A stretch of 64,000 bases of DNA from Roseburia sp. GTDB lineage: Bacteria > Bacillota > Clostridia > Lachnospirales > Lachnospiraceae. The translations under genes and the position numbers were made by a program. Shown here piece after piece: positions 35,240 to 43,332 of the stretch; within the stretch, counting starts at the first letter, position 1; every line of letters begins with the position of its first letter. Location of the stretch: assembly GCA_003483745.1 (NCBI GenBank), contig DMYD01000016.1:27046-91045 (forward strand), in the 5' to 3' direction. A model generated the notes under the pieces. The model saw nothing but the letters and a program-made list of their open reading frames with translations. It did not search any database and had not been told where the DNA came from.

Positions 35240-36424
35240 TTATATATTCTTTTCATTTCCAAGAAAAATGTTCATATATTTTGCATAAGCGGCAAATGCA
35301 GACGGGATAGCATATTTTTCTTTTGCATCTTCTGCATTTACAAATAATAAATCATCTTTTTGGCTTCCACTCTGTACCTGTTGCCGCATTTCCGGTTCCT
35401 CCACACGGATTACATAACCTGTCATGTGCCATTCGATATGAGAAAAAATATGTTTTGCCTCACCTAACGGCTGAATACGGATTGGCGCATATCCCATCTG
35501 TTTTACGAGCGATACTACTTCCTCCTGTCCCATACTTCCTTCCACATTCGGAAGCTCATACAGCCCTGCTAAAAGTCCCTTTTGCGGTCTTTTCCGGATT
35601 GCAACCTTATCATCATCTCTTAAGATCAAAACCGTTTTTTCTTCGATCTTACGCGGTTTTGCCTTGCTCTTGACCGGTATCTGTCCGATCAGTCCCTGTT
35701 TTTTTGCCTCACATAAGTCCTTCCACGGACATTCCTCACATAGCGGTGCACCATTTGGCACACAGACAGTTGCTCCTAATTCCATGAGCGCCTGATTAAA
35801 TGCACCGGCAAGATTCTGGTGATATACCTGCATCCTCAGATCATCTGCATCCTCCATCCATGAAAAAACATTTTTCTCATTTCTGTCACTTGACCCATGC
35901 ATCAGTTTTTCTAATAATGTTTCCATCTGATTCCGAAAAGACTGTTTCATAATATCCGTGTCATCCGCGGAGACACGTGTCAAAACACGAAGTACATTTC
36001 CATCGACTGCCGGAACCGGGATTCCGTATGCGATAGATGCAATCGCACCTGCCGTATAATGACCAATCCCCTTAAGTTTCAACAACTTCTCATAATCTGC
36101 CGGAAGTTGTCCACCATAGTTTTCCACAACTTCCACAGCCGCTTTTTGCATGTTCCTGACACGGTTATAATAACCTAACCCCTCCCAAAGCTTTAAAAGT
36201 TCATCCTCCGGACACACTGCAAGTGCCTTTGCATCCGGCAGTGTCGTGGTAAACCGCTCAAAATACGGCTTTACCGCCTCCACTCTCGTCTGCTGGAGCA
36301 TGATCTCCGAAACCCACACCCGGTATGGCGTCGGTTCTTCACGCCACGGCAATACACGTGCATGATTTAAAAACCACTGCAATAACGGGGATACCAGTTG
36401 CTCTAAGTCGTAATCTTTTAACAT
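35240..36424 (-). CDS. mutY: A/G-specific adenine glycosylase
   Basis: The 394-residue base-excision enzyme removes adenine mispaired with 8-oxoguanine. It has the catalytic Glu in LQQTRVEAV, the helix-hairpin-helix LLKLKGIGHYTAGAIA, catalytic Asp in VPAVDGNVLRV, the 4Fe-4S loop (C-X6-C-X2-C-X5-C, ending CEECPWKDLC) and a C-terminal NUDIX-like domain recognising 8-oxoguanine. Length is normal. The ribosome site is weak. It lies 73 bases downstream of the aminotransferase. Confidence 0.95.
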   Translation of the reverse strand: MLKDYDLEQLVSPLLQWFLNHARVLPWREEPTPYRVWVSEIMLQQTRVEAVKPYFERFTTTLPDAKALAVCPEDELLKLWEGLGYYNRVRNMQKAAVEVVENYGGQLPADYEKLLKLKGIGHYTAGAIASIAYGIPVPAVDGNVLRVLTRVSADDTDIMKQSFRNQMETLLEKLMHGSSDRNEKNVFSWMEDADDLRMQVYHQNLAGAFNQALMELGATVCVPNGAPLCEECPWKDLCEAKKQGLIGQIPVKSKAKPRKIEEKTVLILRDDDKVAIRKRPQKGLLAGLYELPNVEGSMGQEEVVSLVKQMGYAPIRIQPLGEAKHIFSHIEWHMTGYVIRVEEPEMRQQVQSGSQKDDLLFVNAEDAKEKYAIPSAFAAYAKYMNIFLGNEKNI

Positions 36425-36497
36425 GTAAATCTCAAACTTTCTTTATTATATAATCTCCATATCACACCATCGGCCAGTTTTAGCGAACATTCCGTTA

Positions 36498-37673
36498 CTA
36501 TAAGTCAAACTGGCTGACAAATACTGCTATCTTCTCTAAGCATTTTTTAATAATGTCTTTGGAATAAGCATAAGAACAGCGGATGTAGCCCTCTGCACAA
36601 TTTCCAAATGCGTCTCCCGGAATGACTGCTACTTTCTGCTCCTGTAACAGACGGCTGCAAAATTCCATGCTGGTAAGTCCTGTTTTTTTGATCGACGGGA
36701 ATACATAAAATGCGCCTTCCGGTTCCGTCACCTCAAGCCCCATATTTTTAAATCCATCCACCATGATCCTTCGTCTTTCATCGTATTCTTTACGCATCAC
36801 ATCGATCTCTTCGTCACGAACAGGACTTGTCAGTGCTTCAAGGGCTGCCACCTGTGATGTCGTTCCTGCAGACATCGTCGTAAACTGATGGATCTTATTC
36901 ATATGAAAAATAACTTCTGCCGGACCTGCTGCAATACCCATACGCCAGCCAGTCATCGCAAATGCTTTTGAAAAACCATTTAATACCACACAACGCTCAT
37001 ACATATCCGGCAAGGCTGCAATAGATGCATGTTTTTTGCCATAGGTCAGTTCTGCATAAATCTCATCTGTGATCACAAAAATATCATGTGCGATCACAAC
37101 CTCACGGATCGCTTCTAAATCCTCTTTCTCCATAATCGCTCCGGTAGGGTTGTTCGGAAATGAGATCAGAAGTACCTTTGTTTTGTCTGTAATTTTTTCT
37201 TCGAGTTCTTCCTTCGTCAGGCGGAATTTATTCTCTGCCTTTAATGGGATGGAAACCGGAATGCCGCCACACAATTCCACACACGGAATATAGGAAACAT
37301 AGCAAGGTTCCACAACCAGCACTTCGTCCCCCGGATCAACAAGTGCACGAAGTGCCAGATCGATTCCTTCACTCGCCCCCATTGTGATCAGAATCTCATT
37401 TTCCCTGTCATAATGAAGTCCAAACTTTTCCAGATATTCTGCAGCTGCCGCACGAAGTTCTACCGTACCACGGTTGTCTGTATACTTTGTTTCCCCTCTT
37501 TTAATTGAGGCTATCGCTGCCTCCCTGACATGCTCCGGTGTCGGAAAATCCGGCTCGCCGACACCAAGTGACAATGCTCCCTCCATCGTATTTGCAATAT
37601 CAAAAAAGTCCTTGATCCCTGAATCCGGCATCTCCTTTACTACCTTAGATAAGTATGATTTGCTTGTGCCCAT
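36498..37673 (-). CDS. PLP-dependent aminotransferase, class I/II
   Basis: The 391-residue fold-type I aminotransferase resembles aspartate and aromatic aminotransferases of the PatA type. It has GVGEPDFPTPEHV at the N-terminus, SFPNNPTGA, the YAELTYG region, the PLP lysine in NGFSKAFAMTGWRMG and a C-terminal arginine in CSYAYSK-type context. It would exchange amino groups between an amino acid and a 2-oxo acid. Substrate cannot be fixed from sequence. The start at 37673 gives the family N-terminus; it is divergent from crt. Confidence 0.93.
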   Translation of the reverse strand: MGTSKSYLSKVVKEMPDSGIKDFFDIANTMEGALSLGVGEPDFPTPEHVREAAIASIKRGETKYTDNRGTVELRAAAAEYLEKFGLHYDRENEILITMGASEGIDLALRALVDPGDEVLVVEPCYVSYIPCVELCGGIPVSIPLKAENKFRLTKEELEEKITDKTKVLLISFPNNPTGAIMEKEDLEAIREVVIAHDIFVITDEIYAELTYGKKHASIAALPDMYERCVVLNGFSKAFAMTGWRMGIAAGPAEVIFHMNKIHQFTTMSAGTTSQVAALEALTSPVRDEEIDVMRKEYDERRRIMVDGFKNMGLEVTEPEGAFYVFPSIKKTGLTSMEFCSRLLQEQKVAVIPGDAFGNCAEGYIRCSYAYSKDIIKKCLEKIAVFVSQFDL

Positions 37674-37768
37674 GGTTTTTCCTCTTTTCTGTTTCTTTGT
37701 CAAAATATCATACCACCTATCATAGCACTTTTTCTACCGAATTTATAGTGAATTTTTCCCATAATCTA

Positions 37769-37829
37769 TTGACAAATTCTAGGAAAAGCTGTACGCTATT
37801 AATAACGTATATTGTTAATTTTTTATCAA
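37769..37829 (+). promoter_or_regulatory. Promoter and Rex-like operator of crt
   Basis: TTGACA (37769-37774), a 17-base spacer and TACGCT (37792-37797) form a promoter with a consensus -35 and a poor -10. Just downstream TTGTTAATTTTTTATCAA (37812-37829) matches the Rex operator consensus TTGTTAA-N4-TTAACAA with one mismatch. Rex is the NADH/NAD+-sensing repressor known to control crotonase and butyrate genes in clostridia. The site lies between the promoter and the ribosome site, where a bound repressor would block transcription. Confidence 0.7.
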
Positions 37830-37852
37830 ACTATTCAGGAGGGTTCCAAACG

Positions 37853-38656
37853 ATGAGCGATTTTAACAATTTAAAACTGGAAGTTGCTGAGGAGATTGCT
37901 GTTCTTACAATTTCAAGACCAGCAGCATTAAATGCATTAAACAGTGAGACATTAGACGAGTTAAACACAGCATTAACTGAGATTGAAGCAAGAGATGACA
38001 TCAAAGTTGTTATCTTAACCGGCGGTCCTGACAAAAAAGGCAACGAATTCAAATCTTTCGTAGCAGGTGCTGATATTTCTGAGATGGTAAACTTTACCGC
38101 AGCTGAAGCAAGAGCTTTCGGTATGAGAGCTTCCGTACCATTCTTCAAATTAATGAACATGCGTCAGGTAACGATCGCAGCTGTTAATGGTTTTGCACTT
38201 GGCGGTGGATGTGAGATCTCCATGGCATGTGATATCCGTATCGCATCTGACAACGCTACTTTCGCACAGCCAGAGACAGGTCTTGGAATCATTCCTGGAT
38301 TCGGCGGTACACAGAGACTTGCCCGTTTAGTAGGCATGGGACGCGCAAAAGAGATGATCTTTACCTGCGATTCCGTTGATGCAGCAGAAGCTTACCGCAT
38401 CGGTCTTGTAAACAAAGTAGTTGCTCCGGAAGAGTTAATGAACACAGCAAAAGCTATGGCTAAGAAAATCATCTCCAAAGGAAGCTACGCTGTTTCCGTT
38501 GCAAAAGCAGCAATCAACAATGGTTATGATATGGACATCAAGAACGCTGTTGAGATGGAAGCAAACTTATTCGGCGTAACCTGCTCTACGCACGACAAAA
38601 AAGAAGGCATGACTGCTTTCTTAGAGAGAAGAGCTGCTGATTTAACAGATTTCTAA
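37853..38656 (+). CDS. crt: Crotonase (short-chain enoyl-CoA hydratase)
   Basis: The 267-residue enzyme hydrates crotonyl-CoA or performs the reverse dehydration in butyrate formation. Both catalytic glutamates are present, in GGGCEISMACDI and QPETGLGIIPGFGGTQRL, with the oxyanion-hole region FVAGADISEM. The start at 37853 follows CAGGAGGG; a longer open frame upstream contains the promoter and is not coding. No thl, hbd, bcd or etf genes are beside it, so crt is solitary here. Rex control is suggested by the leader site. A strong terminator follows. Confidence 0.94.
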   Translation: MSDFNNLKLEVAEEIAVLTISRPAALNALNSETLDELNTALTEIEARDDIKVVILTGGPDKKGNEFKSFVAGADISEMVNFTAAEARAFGMRASVPFFKLMNMRQVTIAAVNGFALGGGCEISMACDIRIASDNATFAQPETGLGIIPGFGGTQRLARLVGMGRAKEMIFTCDSVDAAEAYRIGLVNKVVAPEELMNTAKAMAKKIISKGSYAVSVAKAAINNGYDMDIKNAVEMEANLFGVTCSTHDKKEGMTAFLERRAADLTDF

Positions 38657-38662
38657 AAAAAC

Positions 38663-38705
38663 ATATCAAAAAAACGGGCTGATGATTCAGTCCGTTTTTT
38701 GATAT
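38663..38705 (+). terminator. Intrinsic terminator after crt
   Basis: The stem ACGGGCTG/CAGTCCGT extends through A/T-runs on both sides (ATATCAAAAAA with TTTTTTGATAT), giving a near-perfect long hairpin with a T-run. It can also act on the opposite strand. Confidence 0.88.
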
Positions 38706-38759
38706 ACTCATATTCCAAATTTAATATGCAGGTAATCCCTGATTACCTCTACGCATTTT

Positions 38760-39677
38760 TCACGCCCCCATCAAAACCGACACCACCGGCATCGTCACCA
38801 CAGCAAGAATTGCTGTAAGCGCAACTCCTCTTGCCGCCAGATCATAATTTCCATCATACTGCTGTGCAAGCATTGCCGTCATACTGCCGACAGGCGTTGC
38901 GAACATCACCATACACACGCCCACAATCATCGGATCATCGACAAACTGTTTTATGATCCATGTGCCTGCAAGCGGAATAAGTAACATTTTTATTCCGGAA
39001 AACAAAAGCAGTCTGGTATCTGTAAACAGGTCTCTGATCTTAAAATCAAGAAAAGATGCCCCTATGACAAGCATACTAAGCGGTGCTGTAATATTGCTTA
39101 AATTCTGTGCTGTCGTCACTGCAAAATCCGGCAGGCATATTTTTCCAACATACAAAATCAATGCAATGACGCTCGTTATCACACCGATATTGCAGATACC
39201 CGGCCATCTTATTTTTTCCTTTGTTTTCCCATCTTTTTTCATTGCACGAATGCCATAGGTATAGATCAAAAAATTAAATGGGAAGAAAAATATGGATGTA
39301 TACAGCAGTGATTCGCCTCCGTATAGTACAGAGATCAATGGCAGTCCCATAAATCCGATATTAGAGAAAATAAGCATGACACGGTAAATACCTGCATTTT
39401 GCTCCTCTACACAAAGCAGTCCCGGTAAAAACACAGATATCACGATCAATGCCGCATAAATGATAACCGCAAGCACGACAACTAACATCAGTTTTTCCGG
39501 TGCAACCGGGATTTCATTGTCCATACCTGCCGCAAGTATCATGGCAGGGTTACCGACATTGACCACCAGCCAGGATATTTTCTTTGAAGCCATCGCATCT
39601 AACACACCCATTTTTGCACACACATATCCCACCAGCATCATCAGGAATAATGCAATCATCTGCTGTAATAAAACCAT
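38760..39677 (-). CDS. AEC-family (auxin efflux carrier-like) permease
   Basis: The 305-residue membrane protein has about ten hydrophobic segments, with an N-terminal half (about 1-150) and C-terminal half (about 165-305) as usual for AEC transporters. The bacterial members move malate, malonate or other organic acids. It is the last gene of the long catabolic cluster and may export a product or import a co-substrate. The start at 39677 has GGAG 8 bases upstream. Substrate is not predictable. Confidence 0.87.
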   Translation of the reverse strand: MVLLQQMIALFLMMLVGYVCAKMGVLDAMASKKISWLVVNVGNPAMILAAGMDNEIPVAPEKLMLVVVLAVIIYAALIVISVFLPGLLCVEEQNAGIYRVMLIFSNIGFMGLPLISVLYGGESLLYTSIFFFPFNFLIYTYGIRAMKKDGKTKEKIRWPGICNIGVITSVIALILYVGKICLPDFAVTTAQNLSNITAPLSMLVIGASFLDFKIRDLFTDTRLLLFSGIKMLLIPLAGTWIIKQFVDDPMIVGVCMVMFATPVGSMTAMLAQQYDGNYDLAARGVALTAILAVVTMPVVSVLMGA

Positions 39678-39700
39678 ACACAAAACTCCATTCTGCCGTA

Positions 39701-40684
39701 CTAGAAATCCACTTTTCTTCCATAATAGACACAGTCCACAAACTTTTTCATATCTTCGAAAGAAACCGGAACCGGATTTACCGCAGTAGATCCTTTCATG
39801 GAATTTTCCACCAGAAACTCATAATCCGCGCGGTAAACATCTTCCGCGATTCCGGTATCACGGATACAGGCTGGTATCTTTAATTCCCGCTGCAGTTCTT
39901 TTACCTTTTCGATCACATCCATGCCTAAAATATGTGACAGCTTTTTATACTTTTCTGCCAAATTTGGATCCTTCTTATTGTAGTCCATGGAGTACGGTAA
40001 AATCACTGCATTAGCAAGCCCATGTGCCAGATTGTATTTTCCTCCGAAAGCATGGGAAACTCCATGTACGATACCAAGTCCGCTGTTTGAAAATGCCATT
40101 CCAGCCATGCACTGAAAATTATGTACTTTTTCCCTGCTCTCTAAACTTCCGGTTTTCACAGATACCGGAAGCCACTCGATCAGTCCTTCGATCGCCTCTT
40201 TTGAAAGCGCGTATGTAAAATCATTTCCGTTCTTGTTGATATAGGACTCAAGTGCGTGTGTCAGCGCATCCATTCCAGTCTCCGCCGCCATGGATGCCGG
40301 AAGTGACTTTGGCAGTGCCGGATCTAAGATCGCCACCTTCGGGCGGATCGCCTCTGTCCGAATGGCAAACTTATACTCTTTTTCCTCATAGGTAATGACT
40401 CCCACATGCGTGACCTCAGAGGCTGTACCGGAAGTGGACGGAACTGCAACAAACTGTGTCTTCAATGTCAGACCACTTAAATCATGGTCAAAGACATTGT
40501 CAAAATCAAGCTCCGGGAAATTGTAAAACAACGTCATGATTTTTGCCGCATCGATAACACCTGTCTGAAACATGGATTTTCCACCGGTCACAATGACTGC
40601 TTTTTTTGCACCGAGTTCTTTTAAATAAGACAATGCATTTTCTCCAACCACAAATGCATCTTTTGTAAATACCAGTTTTTTCAT
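39701..40684 (-). CDS. Iron-containing alcohol dehydrogenase with internal deletion
   Basis: The 327-residue protein belongs to the type III (Fe) alcohol dehydrogenases, which normally have about 380-390 residues. The metal site is intact: Asp and His in ETGMDALTHALES, His in IVHGVSHAFGGKYNLAHG (two His). The N-terminal part is not. After GGKSMFQTG (35-42) the sequence jumps straight to VIDAAKIMTLFY, which normally follows the NAD-binding GGGS motif. About 55 residues, including GVxPNPT and GGGS, are missing in frame. As written it probably cannot bind NAD(P)H in the usual way. It lies 18 bases after the HcnC-like gene. Confidence 0.88.
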   Translation of the reverse strand: MKKLVFTKDAFVVGENALSYLKELGAKKAVIVTGGKSMFQTGVIDAAKIMTLFYNFPELDFDNVFDHDLSGLTLKTQFVAVPSTSGTASEVTHVGVITYEEKEYKFAIRTEAIRPKVAILDPALPKSLPASMAAETGMDALTHALESYINKNGNDFTYALSKEAIEGLIEWLPVSVKTGSLESREKVHNFQCMAGMAFSNSGLGIVHGVSHAFGGKYNLAHGLANAVILPYSMDYNKKDPNLAEKYKKLSHILGMDVIEKVKELQRELKIPACIRDTGIAEDVYRADYEFLVENSMKGSTAVNPVPVSFEDMKKFVDCVYYGRKVDF

Positions 40685-40702
40685 GTTCCGCCTCCTGCTT
40701 TT

Positions 40703-41830
40703 TTACGCCTTTGCCACAAACCGGTCATATTTCAGACCGGAAATATCAATGGATGCCTCTTTTCCCATTGCAAGCTCTGCTAAAACCATCGCTGCCGCCG
40801 GTGCGATACCAAATCCATGACCGGAAAATGCACACCCAATGACTAGACCTTCCAGTTCATCCACCCTGTCGATCACCGGGACACCATCGGAACAGATATC
40901 GTGGCATCCTGCCCAGGTACGCACGATCTTCGTATCATTCAGTGCCGGGAAATAGCCGCCGATCGCACGGCAGATATAGGATGCGGTAATGCTTGTGTTA
41001 TACATCTGCTGTGGATTTTTTGCATATGTCTCATGTCCGGAACCACCGCCAAACACAAAGGAACCATGTTTGGTCTGATGCCCGTAAAAGTCCGCTGCAG
41101 CTGTGCCAAGCATCTGCCAGAACATCGGCGGCTGTGCCTCTGTGACAATGGTATCCGCGATCTTTGGATTCATCGGTATATCGATCCCGACGGAATTTAA
41201 GATTGGTCTGCTTCCGATACCTGCTGCAACGACGACCATCTCCGTATCAAATACACCCTCATTTGTAAATACCTTTCTTACCTTTCCTCTGACAAGCCCT
41301 AATTTTTCCACTGATATGCCGCTGTAAAACTGCACACCAAGCTGTCTTGCTTTCAGATAATAAGCAAGTGTCGCAAGCAGCGGATTGGCATGACCATCTG
41401 TCGGACACCAGCTTGCCCCGATGACTTCATCTGACATATATGGACAGATTTTTTTGATTTCTTTGGCATCGATCATTTTTACATCCAGACCAACTGCGGA
41501 TGCGTTGTCGGCAAGCTGTTTTAATTTAACCAGATGCGCCGGTGTTTTTCCGAGGCGCAGGTTGCCATCCTGATGATACTCCACATCCATACCAAGTTCA
41601 TCTGAGAGCGTTGGCCAGAGATTTTTTACCCCATATATGGCAAGCGGAAGTTCTCTTACATCCCTTCCTGACTGGCGTACACCACCGCCGTTTCGTGAGG
41701 AACTTCCATTTCCGATCGTGGCATCTTTTTCAAGCACAATGACATCCAGACCATTTTTTGCAAGATAATATGCTGTGGCATTTCCGATAATTCCAGAACC
41801 GATTACAATTACATCTGCACTTGTTTTCAT
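40703..41830 (-). CDS. FAD-dependent amino acid/amine oxidoreductase (DAO family, HcnC-like)
   Basis: The 375-residue flavoprotein has the N-terminal dinucleotide fold VIVIGSGIIGNATAYYLAKN (7-26), GNGSSSRNGGGVRQSGRD (FAD contact) and the C-terminal GCAFSGHGFGIAPAAAMVLAEL. It resembles glycine/sarcosine oxidases and the HcnC or OoxB subunit of multi-subunit dehydrogenases that oxidise the C-N bond of glycine, opines or proline-like substrates. With the HcnA-, HcnB- and BFD-like proteins of the same operon it should form such a complex and pass electrons to an anaerobic acceptor. Substrate unknown. Confidence 0.9.
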   Translation of the reverse strand: MKTSADVIVIGSGIIGNATAYYLAKNGLDVIVLEKDATIGNGSSSRNGGGVRQSGRDVRELPLAIYGVKNLWPTLSDELGMDVEYHQDGNLRLGKTPAHLVKLKQLADNASAVGLDVKMIDAKEIKKICPYMSDEVIGASWCPTDGHANPLLATLAYYLKARQLGVQFYSGISVEKLGLVRGKVRKVFTNEGVFDTEMVVVAAGIGSRPILNSVGIDIPMNPKIADTIVTEAQPPMFWQMLGTAAADFYGHQTKHGSFVFGGGSGHETYAKNPQQMYNTSITASYICRAIGGYFPALNDTKIVRTWAGCHDICSDGVPVIDRVDELEGLVIGCAFSGHGFGIAPAAAMVLAELAMGKEASIDISGLKYDRFVAKA

Positions 41831-41845
41831 AAGCGTTCCTCCAAT

Positions 41846-42979
41846 TTAGTACATATCCGGGGTATCCCAGAGTTTTAAGACTGTTCCGATATCATTTTTT
41901 TTCGCATTGGAAAGGACTGCTGCTCCCCATGCCACATCCCATACCGGCATACCATAACATGCACAGGCAAAGGACTGTGTATCTGACGTTCTTTTGTATT
42001 TTCCGGCAATCACATCCGGCATGCTCCAGATATCTTCCCGTTTTATCAACCCCTCATGCACATAATCAAGGAAATACATTCCAAGCAGACGGTTTCCGCT
42101 TCCATCATTATGACGGAATCCTCCTTCCGGAAATTCTTCGCCACGCTCTAAGAGATTACTCTCATAAATCCCCCAGTTATCAACAACCGGCTGACAGCGG
42201 TTCACAAAAAAATCGTCATCCATTTTAAAGCGGGAGGATCCCAAAAACAGTACGCCGTCCTTTAAATATCTGCTGTTGACTTCCGGATCTGCACCGGAAG
42301 TTCCCATGCTGACAATATCAGAATCTGCGATTGCTTCATCCATCGTGTCACAAATGATAACGTCTTTGACCTGCGGACAATTTTCTTTGATAAAATCAGA
42401 CATACGGTTTAAACTTTCCATCCCTCGGCCTTTTAATTTGACGGTATCAATGGAAGGCCGTACATCTAAAAATGCCATCAGAGCGGTACGGTTAATTACC
42501 CCGAGACCGACTAACGTTACCACCTTCGCATCCTCTCTTGCTAAATATTTTGCGGCAACTCCGGGTACTGCGCCGGTACGCATCGCACTTAAAATGTTTG
42601 CCGACATATAAGCTACCGGAGCCCCGGTATCCGGATCATTTAAAGTCAGCATCAGGATGGAACGCGGCAGTTTTTTCTTTGGGTTTTCCGTGTTCGATCC
42701 ATACCATTTTTCCCCGCAGAGATGGAACTTACCGCCAAGATAAGCCGGCATTGCAAAAAAGCGGCGGTCCGGTGCATTCTTTGGCATCCCAGGAAACGGC
42801 GGATCGTCCGGAAACGTTAGTGAAATTCCGTGGGAATTATGTAATTTTCCACCCATAACATAATCTCCGGTTCCCAGTAATTTATATGCTTCCTCACAGG
42901 TTTCCACACACGCATGCATATCCTTGACACCTGCTTTTATCATATCTTCCTCACTTAAATAACGAAATTCTATACTCAT
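41846..42979 (-). CDS. Ornithine cyclodeaminase/mu-crystallin family protein
   Basis: The 377-residue protein has the OCD family fold with the Rossmann stretch VVTLVGLGVINRTALMAFL (about 152-170), an N-terminal substrate region (FRYLSEEDMIKAGV) and a C-terminal extension ending TVLKLWDTPDMY. Members include ornithine cyclodeaminase and imine reductases. The closest label I recall is 'tyramine oxidase subunit B' for clostridial proteins of this shape, but this name is uncertain. It is 15 bases from the HcnC-like gene and may act on the imine product or on the substrate itself. Confidence 0.8.
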   Translation of the reverse strand: MSIEFRYLSEEDMIKAGVKDMHACVETCEEAYKLLGTGDYVMGGKLHNSHGISLTFPDDPPFPGMPKNAPDRRFFAMPAYLGGKFHLCGEKWYGSNTENPKKKLPRSILMLTLNDPDTGAPVAYMSANILSAMRTGAVPGVAAKYLAREDAKVVTLVGLGVINRTALMAFLDVRPSIDTVKLKGRGMESLNRMSDFIKENCPQVKDVIICDTMDEAIADSDIVSMGTSGADPEVNSRYLKDGVLFLGSSRFKMDDDFFVNRCQPVVDNWGIYESNLLERGEEFPEGGFRHNDGSGNRLLGMYFLDYVHEGLIKREDIWSMPDVIAGKYKRTSDTQSFACACYGMPVWDVAWGAAVLSNAKKNDIGTVLKLWDTPDMY

Positions 42980-43002
42980 AAGCTGCCTCCTTTACTTTTT
43001 TA

Positions 43003-43329
43003 TCAGTCTTTGTTTCTGTCATTTGCCAATATCCTCATCTCCATCGGACGCATCGGTGCTCTTGCGGTTGCCGGAGTAAGATCCGTGGGTTTTACTCCAA
43101 GTTCTCTTGCCATAATCCCTTTGACAACCTTTCCACAGGTCTGTCCCTGACAGAGTCCCATACCATTTCTTAAATATCTGCGCATCTCTGCAATCGTAAA
43201 AATGCCATCATGCACAGCTTTCCTGATTTCTCCTTTTGTGATCTCCTCGCAGCGGCAGACAATAACATCATCATCTTCCTGTGCAATAAATTCACCAATA
43301 TCTGCAAAACGATCCTGTAATTTTTCCAT
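43003..43329 (-). CDS. BFD-like [2Fe-2S] protein
   Basis: The 108-residue protein carries a BFD-like [2Fe-2S] motif: VCRCEEITKGEI (C-X-C) and GMGLCQGQTCG (C-X4-C). It matches the small Fer2_BFD module that in other HcnABC or opine dehydrogenases is fused to the HcnB-type subunit. Here it is a separate gene, 3 bases after that subunit. It probably relays electrons between flavin centres. Confidence 0.9.
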   Translation of the reverse strand: MEKLQDRFADIGEFIAQEDDDVIVCRCEEITKGEIRKAVHDGIFTIAEMRRYLRNGMGLCQGQTCGKVVKGIMARELGVKPTDLTPATARAPMRPMEMRILANDRNKD

Positions 43330-43332
43330 AAT

